A DNA stretch of 64,000 bases, taken from the NCBI GenBank assembly GCA_001664505.1, contig CP011806.1, forward strand, positions 904,399 to 968,398. Reading direction: 5' to 3'. The stretch is from Acidobacteria bacterium Mor1. Lineage in GTDB: Bacteria; Acidobacteriota; Polarisedimenticolia; Polarisedimenticolales; Polarisedimenticolaceae. Within the stretch, counting starts at the first letter, position 1. Each line of letters opens with the position of its first letter. A program made the position numbers and the translations under genes. Positions 26,942 to 34,471 of this stretch are shown here, piece by piece. A model generated the notes under the pieces. It was not told the DNA's origin and did not search any database. It was given only the letters and a program-made list of their open reading frames with translations.

Positions 26942-27954
26942 GAACGTTCGCCCTCTTCCCGCCGCAGGGGACGGGTCATCAACCGGTGGATCGCCTCGCG
27001 GGGTGAACCGTCCTCGTAGAGAAGCCGGTAGACCTCTTCCACGATCGGCATGTCGACACCCGACCTGTGGGCCAGAGCGCGAGCGGACTGGGTGGTCGCC
27101 ACCCCTTCGGCCACCGAGCGGCTGGCGGCCACGATATCCTGGAGCCGTTCGCCGCCGGCGAGCCGCTGGCCCAGCTTGCGGTTGCGCGACAACTCCCCGG
27201 TGCAGGTCAGCACCAGATCGCCGAGTCCCGCGAGGCCGCTGAAGGTCGCCGCCTTGCCGCCGAGCGCCTCTCCGAGCCGCCCCATCTCGACCAGGCCCCG
27301 GGTGATCAACGCCGCCAGACTATTGTGCCCCATGCCCAGCCCGTCGATCACGCCGGCGGCGATCGCCATCACGTTCTTGAGCGAGGCGGCCACCTGGACG
27401 CCGGTGGGGTCGTCGTTGGTGTAGAGCCGAAAGGTATCCGACGAGAGCATGCCCTGAATCTGGGTCGCCAACGGCTCGTCGGTCGAGGCCACTACCAGGG
27501 CGGTCGGATGCCCCGCCACGACCTCGGCGGCGAAGGTCGGCCCCGAGATCACGGCCAGCGGATGCTGCTCCCCGAGCGCCTCGCGGGCGACGGTCAGCGG
27601 GAGCGCACCGCTCCCCTCCTCGATGCCCTTGGCCGCGACCGCGACCGGTACGCCGGAGGCCAGCGCCGGAGCCGCCTGTTCAAGGGTCCGGCGGGCAAAT
27701 TGAGCGGGAATCGCCGAGATGGCCAACGCCGCGTCCTCGAGACACTGGGCCAGGTCACCGCTCGGGGTCACCTCCGGAGGAATCTCGTTGCCGGGCAGAT
27801 AGACCGGATTGTCCCGGCGCTCCAGCATGCGCTGTACGAGTTCCGGTTCCCGCATCCACAGATGGACACCGAACCCGGCCCGCGCGGCCTGGACCGCCAG
27901 GGCGGTCCCCCACGCACCTCCCCCGACCACTGCGACTTTCTGGCCCAAGAACAC
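26938..27954 (-). CDS. gpsA: Glycerol-3-phosphate dehydrogenase [NAD(P)+]
   Basis: Makes sn-glycerol 3-phosphate for phospholipid synthesis from dihydroxyacetone phosphate. The 338-residue product has the Rossmann motif GGGAWGTALA, ISAIPAQFAR, the KG-rich VAVAAKGIEEG, SGPTFAAEVV, the catalytic Lys in VAASLKNVMAIAAG, and GLGDLVLTCTGELSRNRKLG. Start GTG at 27954; an in-frame TTG at 27948 has a better spaced GGAG. Co-directional with the PHP gene downstream. Confidence 0.97.
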   Translation of the reverse strand: MFLGQKVAVVGGGAWGTALAVQAARAGFGVHLWMREPELVQRMLERRDNPVYLPGNEIPPEVTPSGDLAQCLEDAALAISAIPAQFARRTLEQAAPALASGVPVAVAAKGIEEGSGALPLTVAREALGEQHPLAVISGPTFAAEVVAGHPTALVVASTDEPLATQIQGMLSSDTFRLYTNDDPTGVQVAASLKNVMAIAAGVIDGLGMGHNSLAALITRGLVEMGRLGEALGGKAATFSGLAGLGDLVLTCTGELSRNRKLGQRLAGGERLQDIVAASRSVAEGVATTQSARALAHRSGVDMPIVEEVYRLLYEDGSPREAIHRLMTRPLRREEGERS

Positions 27955-27993
27955 TCCAGCGGCCCACGGGTTCCGAGCGGGCCGGACGGCATG

Positions 27994-28581
27994 TTATCCC
28001 GCCTGAGGCCCGGGGGCATCCATCCCCGCCAGCGGCCATTGCTCCAGAGCCTCGTATCGGGCCCCGGCCGCTCCCAGGTGGCTGCGGAACAGCACCACCC
28101 GGGACACCCGGAAACGCTCTCTACCTTCAGCACCGGCCCCACCGGCGGCATCGGGTGGCACCGCGGGCCGCTGCCCCCGAACCGCCCGCGCCAGGGTCAC
28201 GTGGGGGCGGAAGGGCCGATCCTCGGCGGGAAATCCGGCCGATCGTACGGCTCGCTCCACCTCCCGGGCCAGCGGAAGGAGCCAGTCAGCCGGTTCCTGG
28301 CGTAGCCCGCACCAGAGCACCCGGGGGCGGCGCGGCCCGGGAAATACCCCCAGATCCGACAGCCCGAGGCGTCCGCCCGGAAGCGAGGAGACGGCCGCTG
28401 CGCAGGCGGAAAAAAGCGGCCGACGCTGCGCGGCCGAGACCTCGCCGAGGAACCTCAAGGTGAGATGGAGATTGCGCGACGGAACGAAGCGCCAGCCACG
28501 CCGGCCCCGCAGTTCCGCCACCCGGCGTTCGAGCTCCCGCCGAGCGGAAGCGGGCAACTCGATGGCGATGAACAGCCGCAC
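27994..28581 (-). CDS. thpR: RNA 2',3'-cyclic phosphodiesterase
   Basis: A 195-residue member of the 2H phosphoesterase family, formerly called 2'-5' RNA ligase. Both catalytic H-x-T-L motifs are present: LHLTLRF (about residue 38) and PHVTLAR (about 126). RLFIAIELP at the N-terminus is characteristic. GTG start at 28581, 6 bases after the cinA stop, in the frequent cinA-thpR arrangement. The C-terminus is Pro/Gly-rich. Confidence 0.93.
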   Translation of the reverse strand: MRLFIAIELPASARRELERRVAELRGRRGWRFVPSRNLHLTLRFLGEVSAAQRRPLFSACAAAVSSLPGGRLGLSDLGVFPGPRRPRVLWCGLRQEPADWLLPLAREVERAVRSAGFPAEDRPFRPHVTLARAVRGQRPAVPPDAAGGAGAEGRERFRVSRVVLFRSHLGAAGARYEALEQWPLAGMDAPGPQAG

Positions 28582-28587
28582 CGCCGT

Positions 28588-29847
28588 TCAGCGCTGGAGC
28601 AGCCGGCGGCGCAGACGGTCCAGGGCCGAGAACACCGCCCGGCGCCGCACCGCATCACGGTCCCCGGGCAGGTTGAGGTGCCAGGCCTCCTCCTCCCCGC
28701 CCCCCGAAAGCGCCAGATGCACGAGCCCCACCGGCTTCTCGGCCGTGCCGCCTCCCGGCCCGGCGACCCCGGTAATGCCGATCCCGAGATCCGCGCCGGC
28801 CCGGGCGCGGACGCCGGAGGCCAACCCTCGGGCGACCTCCTCGCTAACGGCCCCGTGGGCCGCGAGCAGGTCGGGATCCACCCCGGCGAGCAGGACCTTG
28901 AGCTCGTTGCTGTAGGCGATCACGCCCCCCTTGAACCACGCCGAGGAACCGGGAACCGCGGTCAGGGCGCCGCCGAGCAGCCCACCGGTGCAGGACTCCG
29001 CCACGGCGAGATCCAAGCCGCTCTCGGCGAGCAGCCGGCCGGCCGCACCGGCCAGGCTCGCGTCGTCCTCGCCGAACAGATCCGCTCCCAGACGTTGCGT
29101 CAACCGCTGCTTCGCCGATGCGAGACGCTGCGCGGCCACCTCGTCTGCAGCGCCGCGGGCGATCAGATGAACGGTCAGCTCACCGGCTCCCGCCAGCAGC
29201 GTGATCTCGAGCCCCTCAGCCTCGTAGAGATCGCCGATCTCCCGATCGACCGAAGACTCGGTCCGGCCGGCGACCCGCAGTGTTGCGGTGCGCCGGGCCA
29301 CGCCTGCCAGTCCGGTCAGGCGAGGCGCGAGTTCTTCCTCCCAGATCGACTTCATCTCCGCCGGCACGCCGGGGAGCAGCGCGATGCGGGTCGCTTCGTG
29401 CTCCAGGTAGACGCCGGGTGCTACGCCGACTCGATTGCGCAACCACTCCGCCGAAGCGGGCTTGTCCGCCTGGCGTGCCTGCTCGTCGTGAAACGGGTAG
29501 CCACGCTCCGCGAAGCGGCCCCGCAGGCGTTCGACCAGAGCTTCGTCACGGGTCAACTCCAGACCGAATGCCGCGGCCAGCGACTCCCGGGTGCGATCGT
29601 CGTCGGTCGGTCCCAGACCACCGGTGACGACCAGCACATCGGCGTGCTCGACACCTGCGCGCAACGCCTGAGCGATCCGCACCTCGTCGTCATCGACGAT
29701 GGTACGCATGCGCACGTCGATGCCGAGACGCTGCAGTCGCTCGGTGATCCAGACGCCGTTGGTGTCGACCCGGCCGAGGCTGAGCAGCTCCGACCCCACC
29801 GCGATCAAGGCCGCGCGGTTGCCGGACGGGTTGTGACGGGAATTCAT
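28588..29847 (-). CDS. cinA: Competence/damage-inducible protein CinA (NMN amidohydrolase)
   Basis: A 419-residue two-domain protein. The N-terminal molybdopterin-binding-like domain shows AVGSELL, TNGVWITERL and VTGGLGPTDDDRTR and in homologues acts as a pyrophosphatase; the C-terminal CinA domain shows AESCTGGLLGG, VIAYSNELK and GITGVAGPGGGTAEKPVG and deamidates nicotinamide mononucleotide. ATG at 29847 is preferred over an in-frame start 17 codons earlier that has no conservation. RecA, often linked, is not nearby. Confidence 0.95.
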   Translation of the reverse strand: MNSRHNPSGNRAALIAVGSELLSLGRVDTNGVWITERLQRLGIDVRMRTIVDDDEVRIAQALRAGVEHADVLVVTGGLGPTDDDRTRESLAAAFGLELTRDEALVERLRGRFAERGYPFHDEQARQADKPASAEWLRNRVGVAPGVYLEHEATRIALLPGVPAEMKSIWEEELAPRLTGLAGVARRTATLRVAGRTESSVDREIGDLYEAEGLEITLLAGAGELTVHLIARGAADEVAAQRLASAKQRLTQRLGADLFGEDDASLAGAAGRLLAESGLDLAVAESCTGGLLGGALTAVPGSSAWFKGGVIAYSNELKVLLAGVDPDLLAAHGAVSEEVARGLASGVRARAGADLGIGITGVAGPGGGTAEKPVGLVHLALSGGGEEEAWHLNLPGDRDAVRRRAVFSALDRLRRRLLQR

Positions 29848-29872
29848 CGGGCTCTGTTTGCCGCCGAACATG

Positions 29873-29899
29873 CGTGCGGCGCCTAGACGGCGCCGCACG
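29873..29899 (-). terminator. 11-bp GC hairpin between two genes
   Basis: CGTGCGGCGCC and its complement are separated by a five-base loop, just after the stop of the secreted protein gene on the minus strand. No T-run follows, so it may be a weak terminator or an RNA-stabilising hairpin. Confidence 0.5.
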
Positions 29900-29923
29900 T
29901 GAAATCCGAAATGGAATGATGGA

Positions 29924-30658
29924 CTACTTCTGGCCGTCCAGGTTGGTCGGCTGGTAGTCCTCGACGGTCAGGTTCTCGACCGGATCCAGCGCATCGTTGA
30001 TCGAAGCGCCCCCTTCGACGGCCACGATCTTCGATTCCGAACCCTGGGCGGTCTCGTAGGTCACGATGACACTGCCGTCGGGATTGATCGCCAGCGACGG
30101 GAAGCGGCTGTCGATGCCTTCGTCGGAAACGAGACGGCGGCCCATCCAACGGCTGTCCAGGTAGATGCTCAGGTAGACCCGGCCCATACCGCCTTCATCG
30201 GTCCACCAGACGACGTAGGGGCGGCTGTCGTCGATGTCGATCTGGGGATCCAGATCATCGCCCAGTTGGGACTGGGTCTCCAGCCACTCGACCTGATTCC
30301 AGCTCTGTCCAATCCAGCGGGACCAGCCCAGATCGTAGTCGCGGCCGTTGAAGCGGCTCCAGACGATCCAGGGGTAGTTGTTCATGTTGGGATCCTGGAC
30401 CATCGCCGGCCACATGTCGCCGTTGAGATCGCCCATGGGGTTGAGGGTCCGCCAGGGTCCGTCTTCCATTCCCGGGAGATCGCTCCAGATCGCCATGTCC
30501 GAGACCGAAGCCCGGGCGATGATGACGGTGCGAACGTAGTTCCCCAGCGGGTCGACCTCTGCCGTGACAGCGGCGTGGGCGGCAAAGCCTCCCAGCAAGG
30601 TGACGAGCAGGGCGAGAACGGTGAAGGCCCGACGGCAATTACAAAGATGTACCGACAT
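29924..30658 (-). CDS. Secreted protein, probable beta-propeller-like repeats
   Basis: A 244-residue protein with a signal peptide (basic N-terminus, LALLVTLLGGFAAHA, cleavage likely after AHA). The mature part is rich in Trp, Asp and aromatic residues and repeats a pattern of P-x-I/V-V-W-S followed by an Asp-rich turn (NYPWIVWSRFNG, RPYVVWWTDEG, PSLAINPDGSVIVTYE), as in sialidase-type propeller blades. No family is named with confidence. ATG 30658 has GGAGG five bases upstream and overlaps the end of the XRE-TPR regulator gene by 20 bases, so the two are probably co-transcribed; the regulator may control export of, or respond to, this protein. Confidence 0.75.
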   Translation of the reverse strand: MSVHLCNCRRAFTVLALLVTLLGGFAAHAAVTAEVDPLGNYVRTVIIARASVSDMAIWSDLPGMEDGPWRTLNPMGDLNGDMWPAMVQDPNMNNYPWIVWSRFNGRDYDLGWSRWIGQSWNQVEWLETQSQLGDDLDPQIDIDDSRPYVVWWTDEGGMGRVYLSIYLDSRWMGRRLVSDEGIDSRFPSLAINPDGSVIVTYETAQGSESKIVAVEGGASINDALDPVENLTVEDYQPTNLDGQK

Positions 30659-31904
30659 GTTTCCTCCGGACGCTTTCCACGTATTCGTCGAACTCGATGA
30701 CCTCGGGGAATTTGCGTTCCAGCATCGAACGTAGGTGCCGGAGCCTCCCGAAGGCAATCTTTTCGCGGACCCCGCTCTCTTCGTCCCGGGCCATCCGCCA
30801 GCGTAGGTACTCGTTACAGAACAAAATGTCGTAGTAGGACTCGCCGGACCGCGAGGCGAGGGTGTCGGCCTCGGACAGCGAGGTGCGGGCCCGCTCGAAG
30901 TCCCGCTTGATGAAGTAGGCCTCTCCGAGGCGGTTCATCGCCAGGGAGGCGGCGCGCCGATAGCCGCGGGTCCGGGCCGCCGTGGCGGCCTGCCGCAACC
31001 GGGCGATGCCCTCGTCGGCCTTGCCCGAGGTAGCCAGGCAGCCGCCCAGGTTGATGAGCACGCTGATCTGGAATTTCTCGGCTCCCGAGATCTCCTCGAG
31101 AATCTTGTGGGCGCGGGAGAAGCAATCCAGCGCCTGATCCAGCAACTGCTGGTTCTGACCCCGGAGCCCCTCGTCGTGGTAGGTGCTGCCCAGAATGTTG
31201 AGCACCCGCGCCTCGGCGAAGGGATCGCCCGAGCCCTCGGCCAGCGCCAGCGCTTCCTTGCAGATGACGGAGGCCAGGTAGAAGTCACCGAACTGGCGAT
31301 AGACGTCGCACAGGTCGTGCAGGCAGCGAAGACGGGTGCGCGGGTCGAGCAGCTCGCCCTCTTTGAAGATCGAGCGAAGCTCCGCTTCGGTCATGCTGAG
31401 CTTGCCCAGGGAGCGGAGGGATGCCGCCATCCGCCAACGGGCGTCGGCGACCTGTTCGGTGGCGTGCTCCCGCTGAGGCGAGGCCATCGCCACCTCCAGC
31501 GCGCGCTCGTAGTACATGAAGGCAACGCCGTGCTCGCCCCGTTTGATCAGGTCGTTGCCCTGATCGATCAGCGAGTCGTAGTCGTTACCCTTGGGCTTGA
31601 ATTCTGCGAATTCCTCAAGATCGAGGACATCGGAGAAGTTCTGCACCGAGACATTGAAGACCTTGGCCAGGGCCCGGAGCTTGTCGAAGGAGGGCACGGC
31701 CTTGCCCTTCTCGAAACGGCTCAGCTGGGAGTTGTCGATCGACTCTCCCATCGCCAGCGCTCGCTCTTCGACCTTTCTCAACGTGTAGCCATAGCCTTCG
31801 CGTAGCTGCCGCAGGTACTGACCGAGTCGCCGCGGTGCCCTTGCGGCGTCCCCCCGTGTTCCCTCGCTCGCTGCTGCGCCTCTACCGGGACTGAGTTGGC
31901 CCAT
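30639..31904 (-). CDS. XRE-type HTH regulator with TPR domain
   Basis: A 421-residue regulator. An XRE/Cro helix-turn-helix lies at about residues 27-95 (LGQYLRQLREGYGYTLRKVEE, SQLSRFEKGKAVPSFDKL, LAKVFNV). From about 110 to the end there are TPR-like helical repeats (AFMYYERALEVA, ALDCFSRAHKILEE, GIARLRQAATAARTRG, RARTSLSEADTLA), as in peptide-sensing Rap/Rgg/PlcR-type or Gram-negative TPR regulators. Ligand unknown. ATG at 31904 has a G-rich ribosome site. It diverges from an AraC regulator across a 242-base region. Confidence 0.88.
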   Translation of the reverse strand: MGQLSPGRGAAASEGTRGDAARAPRRLGQYLRQLREGYGYTLRKVEERALAMGESIDNSQLSRFEKGKAVPSFDKLRALAKVFNVSVQNFSDVLDLEEFAEFKPKGNDYDSLIDQGNDLIKRGEHGVAFMYYERALEVAMASPQREHATEQVADARWRMAASLRSLGKLSMTEAELRSIFKEGELLDPRTRLRCLHDLCDVYRQFGDFYLASVICKEALALAEGSGDPFAEARVLNILGSTYHDEGLRGQNQQLLDQALDCFSRAHKILEEISGAEKFQISVLINLGGCLATSGKADEGIARLRQAATAARTRGYRRAASLAMNRLGEAYFIKRDFERARTSLSEADTLASRSGESYYDILFCNEYLRWRMARDEESGVREKIAFGRLRHLRSMLERKFPEVIEFDEYVESVRRKHVGTSL

Positions 31905-32029
31905 GTGCCCCCCCTTGAGCTTGAGCCGGAGTGAAATAGGTTCTAATCGCACTGATTGTACGTCGATTTCCCGAATGGCGACACGAATCTAGGGCGACCC
32001 GCCGATTCTGCGGTCGTTTTATCCGCAGC

Positions 32030-32058
32030 TTGACCCACACCCCGCCTCTGCGTAGACT
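32030..32058 (+). promoter_or_regulatory. Candidate sigma-70 promoter for the AraC gene
   Basis: TTGACC (32030-32035) and TAGACT (32053-32058) are 17 bases apart, matching 5 of 6 and 4 of 6 consensus bases. Transcription would begin near 32065, about 80 bases before the TTG start. Read by eye only. Confidence 0.45.
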
Positions 32059-32146
32059 TGTGCATTACGGGCCACCACATGACCGATTTTGCGCGGGACC
32101 GTCCCGGGATTCGGGAATCCGCGTTCTTTGATTTGCGAGGGTTTCC

Positions 32147-32878
32147 TTGTCCCAGGCACGTCTCGCCGGCCAGACCGAAACTCCGGACTTTTACCGCCGG
32201 ATCGGTTATGACCCCGCTCGGGAGACCCAGGCCTTCCGCCGCCTGGCCGAGGCCGATTTCACCGGAAGCAAGGCGGCTTTCCGCAAGCTGGTCTCCGGAC
32301 TGAAGCTCGACGTGCCCGGTGTGGCCCACGGGCCGGTCATCCTGCTACTCCTGGACGTCCTGCAGCGGGTCAACCGCAAGGTCCACCGGCCCGAGACCGA
32401 CGAATCGGCCTATCACGACATTCGGGCCTCCCTGGCCGAGCAATTCAGCCGCTACTCCGGCGCCGAGGAGGCCCGCAAGGGCTTCCTGACCACCCTGGGC
32501 CAACTGCTGACCCCCCTGACCGTCCGGGAGCGCAAGCAGCACCCACTGGTCGACCGCGCCCGCTCCTACATCGACGAGCACTACAACCGGAGGCTATCCC
32601 TCTCTTCGGTGGCCAATCGGCTCCACGTCTCCCCCAACTACCTGTCCCGTTTGTTCCGCCGAGAAACGGGGGGTACCATTACTTCGCATATCCAGCGCGT
32701 CCGGCTGGAACACGCGATGCTGCTGCTGGCTGAGGGGAAGCGCAGTATCTCGGAAATCGCATACCTCGTCGGATACCAGAATTACCGCGATTTCTACCGC
32801 AATTTCGTCAAGTACGAGAACGCGTCGCCGCGGGAGGTGCAACGCCGCCTCCAACCCGGCGCCGACTCTGAATCCTGA
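32147..32878 (+). CDS. AraC-family transcriptional regulator
   Basis: A 243-residue protein with the double helix-turn-helix of the AraC family at the C-terminus: YIDEHYNRRLSLSSVANRLHVSPNYLSRLFRR then LLAEGKRSISEIAYLVGYQNYRDFYRNFVKY and the terminal P-REVQRR. Residues 1-130 are a helical domain without similarity that I recognise; they are not a classic cupin sensor. TTG start has GAGGG about six bases upstream. It is followed after 27 bases by the exported HEAT protein, so the two may share a transcript, and it diverges from the XRE-TPR gene. Confidence 0.9.
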   Translation: MSQARLAGQTETPDFYRRIGYDPARETQAFRRLAEADFTGSKAAFRKLVSGLKLDVPGVAHGPVILLLLDVLQRVNRKVHRPETDESAYHDIRASLAEQFSRYSGAEEARKGFLTTLGQLLTPLTVRERKQHPLVDRARSYIDEHYNRRLSLSSVANRLHVSPNYLSRLFRRETGGTITSHIQRVRLEHAMLLLAEGKRSISEIAYLVGYQNYRDFYRNFVKYENASPREVQRRLQPGADSES

Positions 32879-32905
32879 GTTTCGACTCGATCTAAGGGAG
32901 AGGTC

Positions 32906-34351
32906 ATGATCAAGAGCCCGTCGAAAGCGGCGGCCGCGGTCGTCGTGTCGCTGCTGCTCGCCCTGCCCGCCGCGGCGCAGCAGAAGGCCGGCGCCGCCGG
33001 GAAGGCGCTGATTCAGCAGATGGTCGCCATGAAGGGCCAGGGGGCCCCGGCCATCAAGGCCTACAAGGAGGCGCTGTCCAACGGCGACGCCCAGGTTCGC
33101 CGCGCGGCCATCCAGCTGTTGGTCAAGGAAGCCGGCAAGCCCGCCATCCCCGACCTGAAAACGATGCTGGCCGACTCCGATGAATGGGTCGTGATCGCCG
33201 CCGGGATCGGCCTGCTCGATCTTGGCGAGCACCCGATGCCCGAGATTCAGCAAGCACTCAAGCACGACCATATGGACGTGCGGATGGAACTCGCCGAACA
33301 CATCGGCGAGTTCGACCACACGGCGTACCTGACTCACGTCGGCTCGATGATCTCGGACCCGGAACCGAAAGTCCGGCTCGCCTCGGTACGGGCGATGCAG
33401 GCCATCTCCTCCAAGGATTCTCTGCAGCCGCTGATGGCCGCCACTGCCGACGCCGAGCGGGGTGTCGCGACCCTGGCCATCCAGGCGCTCGAGTCCCTGG
33501 GCGATCCCCGGGCGCTCCAGCGTCTGACCCGCATGGCAAACACCGAGGACCTGGCGCTCAAGCGCGCCGTCGCTCACGCCGTCGTCGTACTCGGCGGGGC
33601 GAGCTCCCACGCCGAACTGACCACGAAGCTGCTGGCCGACGAGGACGTGGGCGTGCGGCGGTCGATCTTGAACGGCATGCGGGAACAGCCCGACGAAGCG
33701 GCGCTCTCGATCCTGAGCGGTCGGCTGGACAAGCTCCCGACCACCGGCGACCGGCACGCTGCGGTCCTGGTCTACAAGGCGACGGAGTCCGAGAATTCCC
33801 ACGGGCCCCTGGTCAAGCTGATCGCTGACCCCGAGGCACGGGTGCGGTCCAGCGCGGTGCTCGCTGCCGGCCAGAAGAACGTGGACGCGCTGATGGATGC
33901 CGTGGTGACCCGGGTGGAAGACAAGGAAGCGCAGGTGCGCTCCAGTGTCGCCTACGCCCTGGGGCACGAGGGCCGCGAGGCATCCGTCCCCCACCTGACC
34001 AAGCTGAGCAAGGACCCCAGCGGAGATGTCCGGGCTTCCGCCGTCCAGTCCGCCGCTACCGTCGGCACCGAGGGTGCTCTGAAGATCGTCCTCGCGGCGC
34101 TCGGCGACTCCGAGTCGTACGTCGCGATCCAGGCGGTTCGTTCTCTCGGCAAGTTCGAACAGGAGGCGGCGCTCGAAAAGCTGCGGGAGCTGGCCAAGCA
34201 CTCCGACTTGCAGGTTCGCCTCTCCGCAATCTCCGGACTGGGGATGCGCAAGGACAAGGGTTCGGTTCCGATGCTGAAGGAACTGGCCAAGGAGCCGGTC
34301 GAGGTCGTGCGCCGCGCCGCCCGCTCGGCGCTGGATCAGATCGGAGAATAG
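32906..34351 (+). CDS. Exported HEAT-repeat protein
   Basis: A 481-residue protein with a signal peptide (SLLLALPAAAQQ, cleavage likely after AAA or AAQ). The rest is about a dozen HEAT/PBS-type repeats of 30-35 residues, for example VRRAAIQLLVKEAGKPAIPDLKTML, VRLASVRAMQAISS, VRSSVAYALGHEG, VRLSAISGLGMRKDK and VVRRAARSALDQIG. Such repeats bind proteins; periplasmic location is inferred. GGGAGAGG lies just before the ATG. The gene ends in a strong terminator at 34391. Confidence 0.88.
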   Translation: MIKSPSKAAAAVVVSLLLALPAAAQQKAGAAGKALIQQMVAMKGQGAPAIKAYKEALSNGDAQVRRAAIQLLVKEAGKPAIPDLKTMLADSDEWVVIAAGIGLLDLGEHPMPEIQQALKHDHMDVRMELAEHIGEFDHTAYLTHVGSMISDPEPKVRLASVRAMQAISSKDSLQPLMAATADAERGVATLAIQALESLGDPRALQRLTRMANTEDLALKRAVAHAVVVLGGASSHAELTTKLLADEDVGVRRSILNGMREQPDEAALSILSGRLDKLPTTGDRHAAVLVYKATESENSHGPLVKLIADPEARVRSSAVLAAGQKNVDALMDAVVTRVEDKEAQVRSSVAYALGHEGREASVPHLTKLSKDPSGDVRASAVQSAATVGTEGALKIVLAALGDSESYVAIQAVRSLGKFEQEAALEKLRELAKHSDLQVRLSAISGLGMRKDKGSVPMLKELAKEPVEVVRRAARSALDQIGE

Positions 34352-34390
34352 CCTCCGGGCGTCGACGCCGAATCGAGAACACGAAGAAGA

Positions 34391-34417
34391 AAGGCGGGGC
34401 CGAGGCCCCGCCTTTTT
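34391..34417. terminator. Strong intrinsic terminator, probably bidirectional
   Basis: An 11-bp stem (AAGGCGGGGCC with GGCCCCGCCTT) with a two-base spacer is followed by five T on the plus strand; the A-rich sequence before it provides a T-rich run for minus-strand transcripts of the large surface protein. Confidence 0.85.
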
Positions 34418-34471
34418 CGTGTTCGGTCCTTGGTGCCGCCCTCGGCGACACCCCGTTCGGTCAGCCCCCGA

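Noticed and set aside
30639..31952. Longer start for the XRE-TPR regulator at 31952
   Set aside because: The 16 extra residues are not conserved-looking and the later ATG at 31904 has a strong ribosome site.
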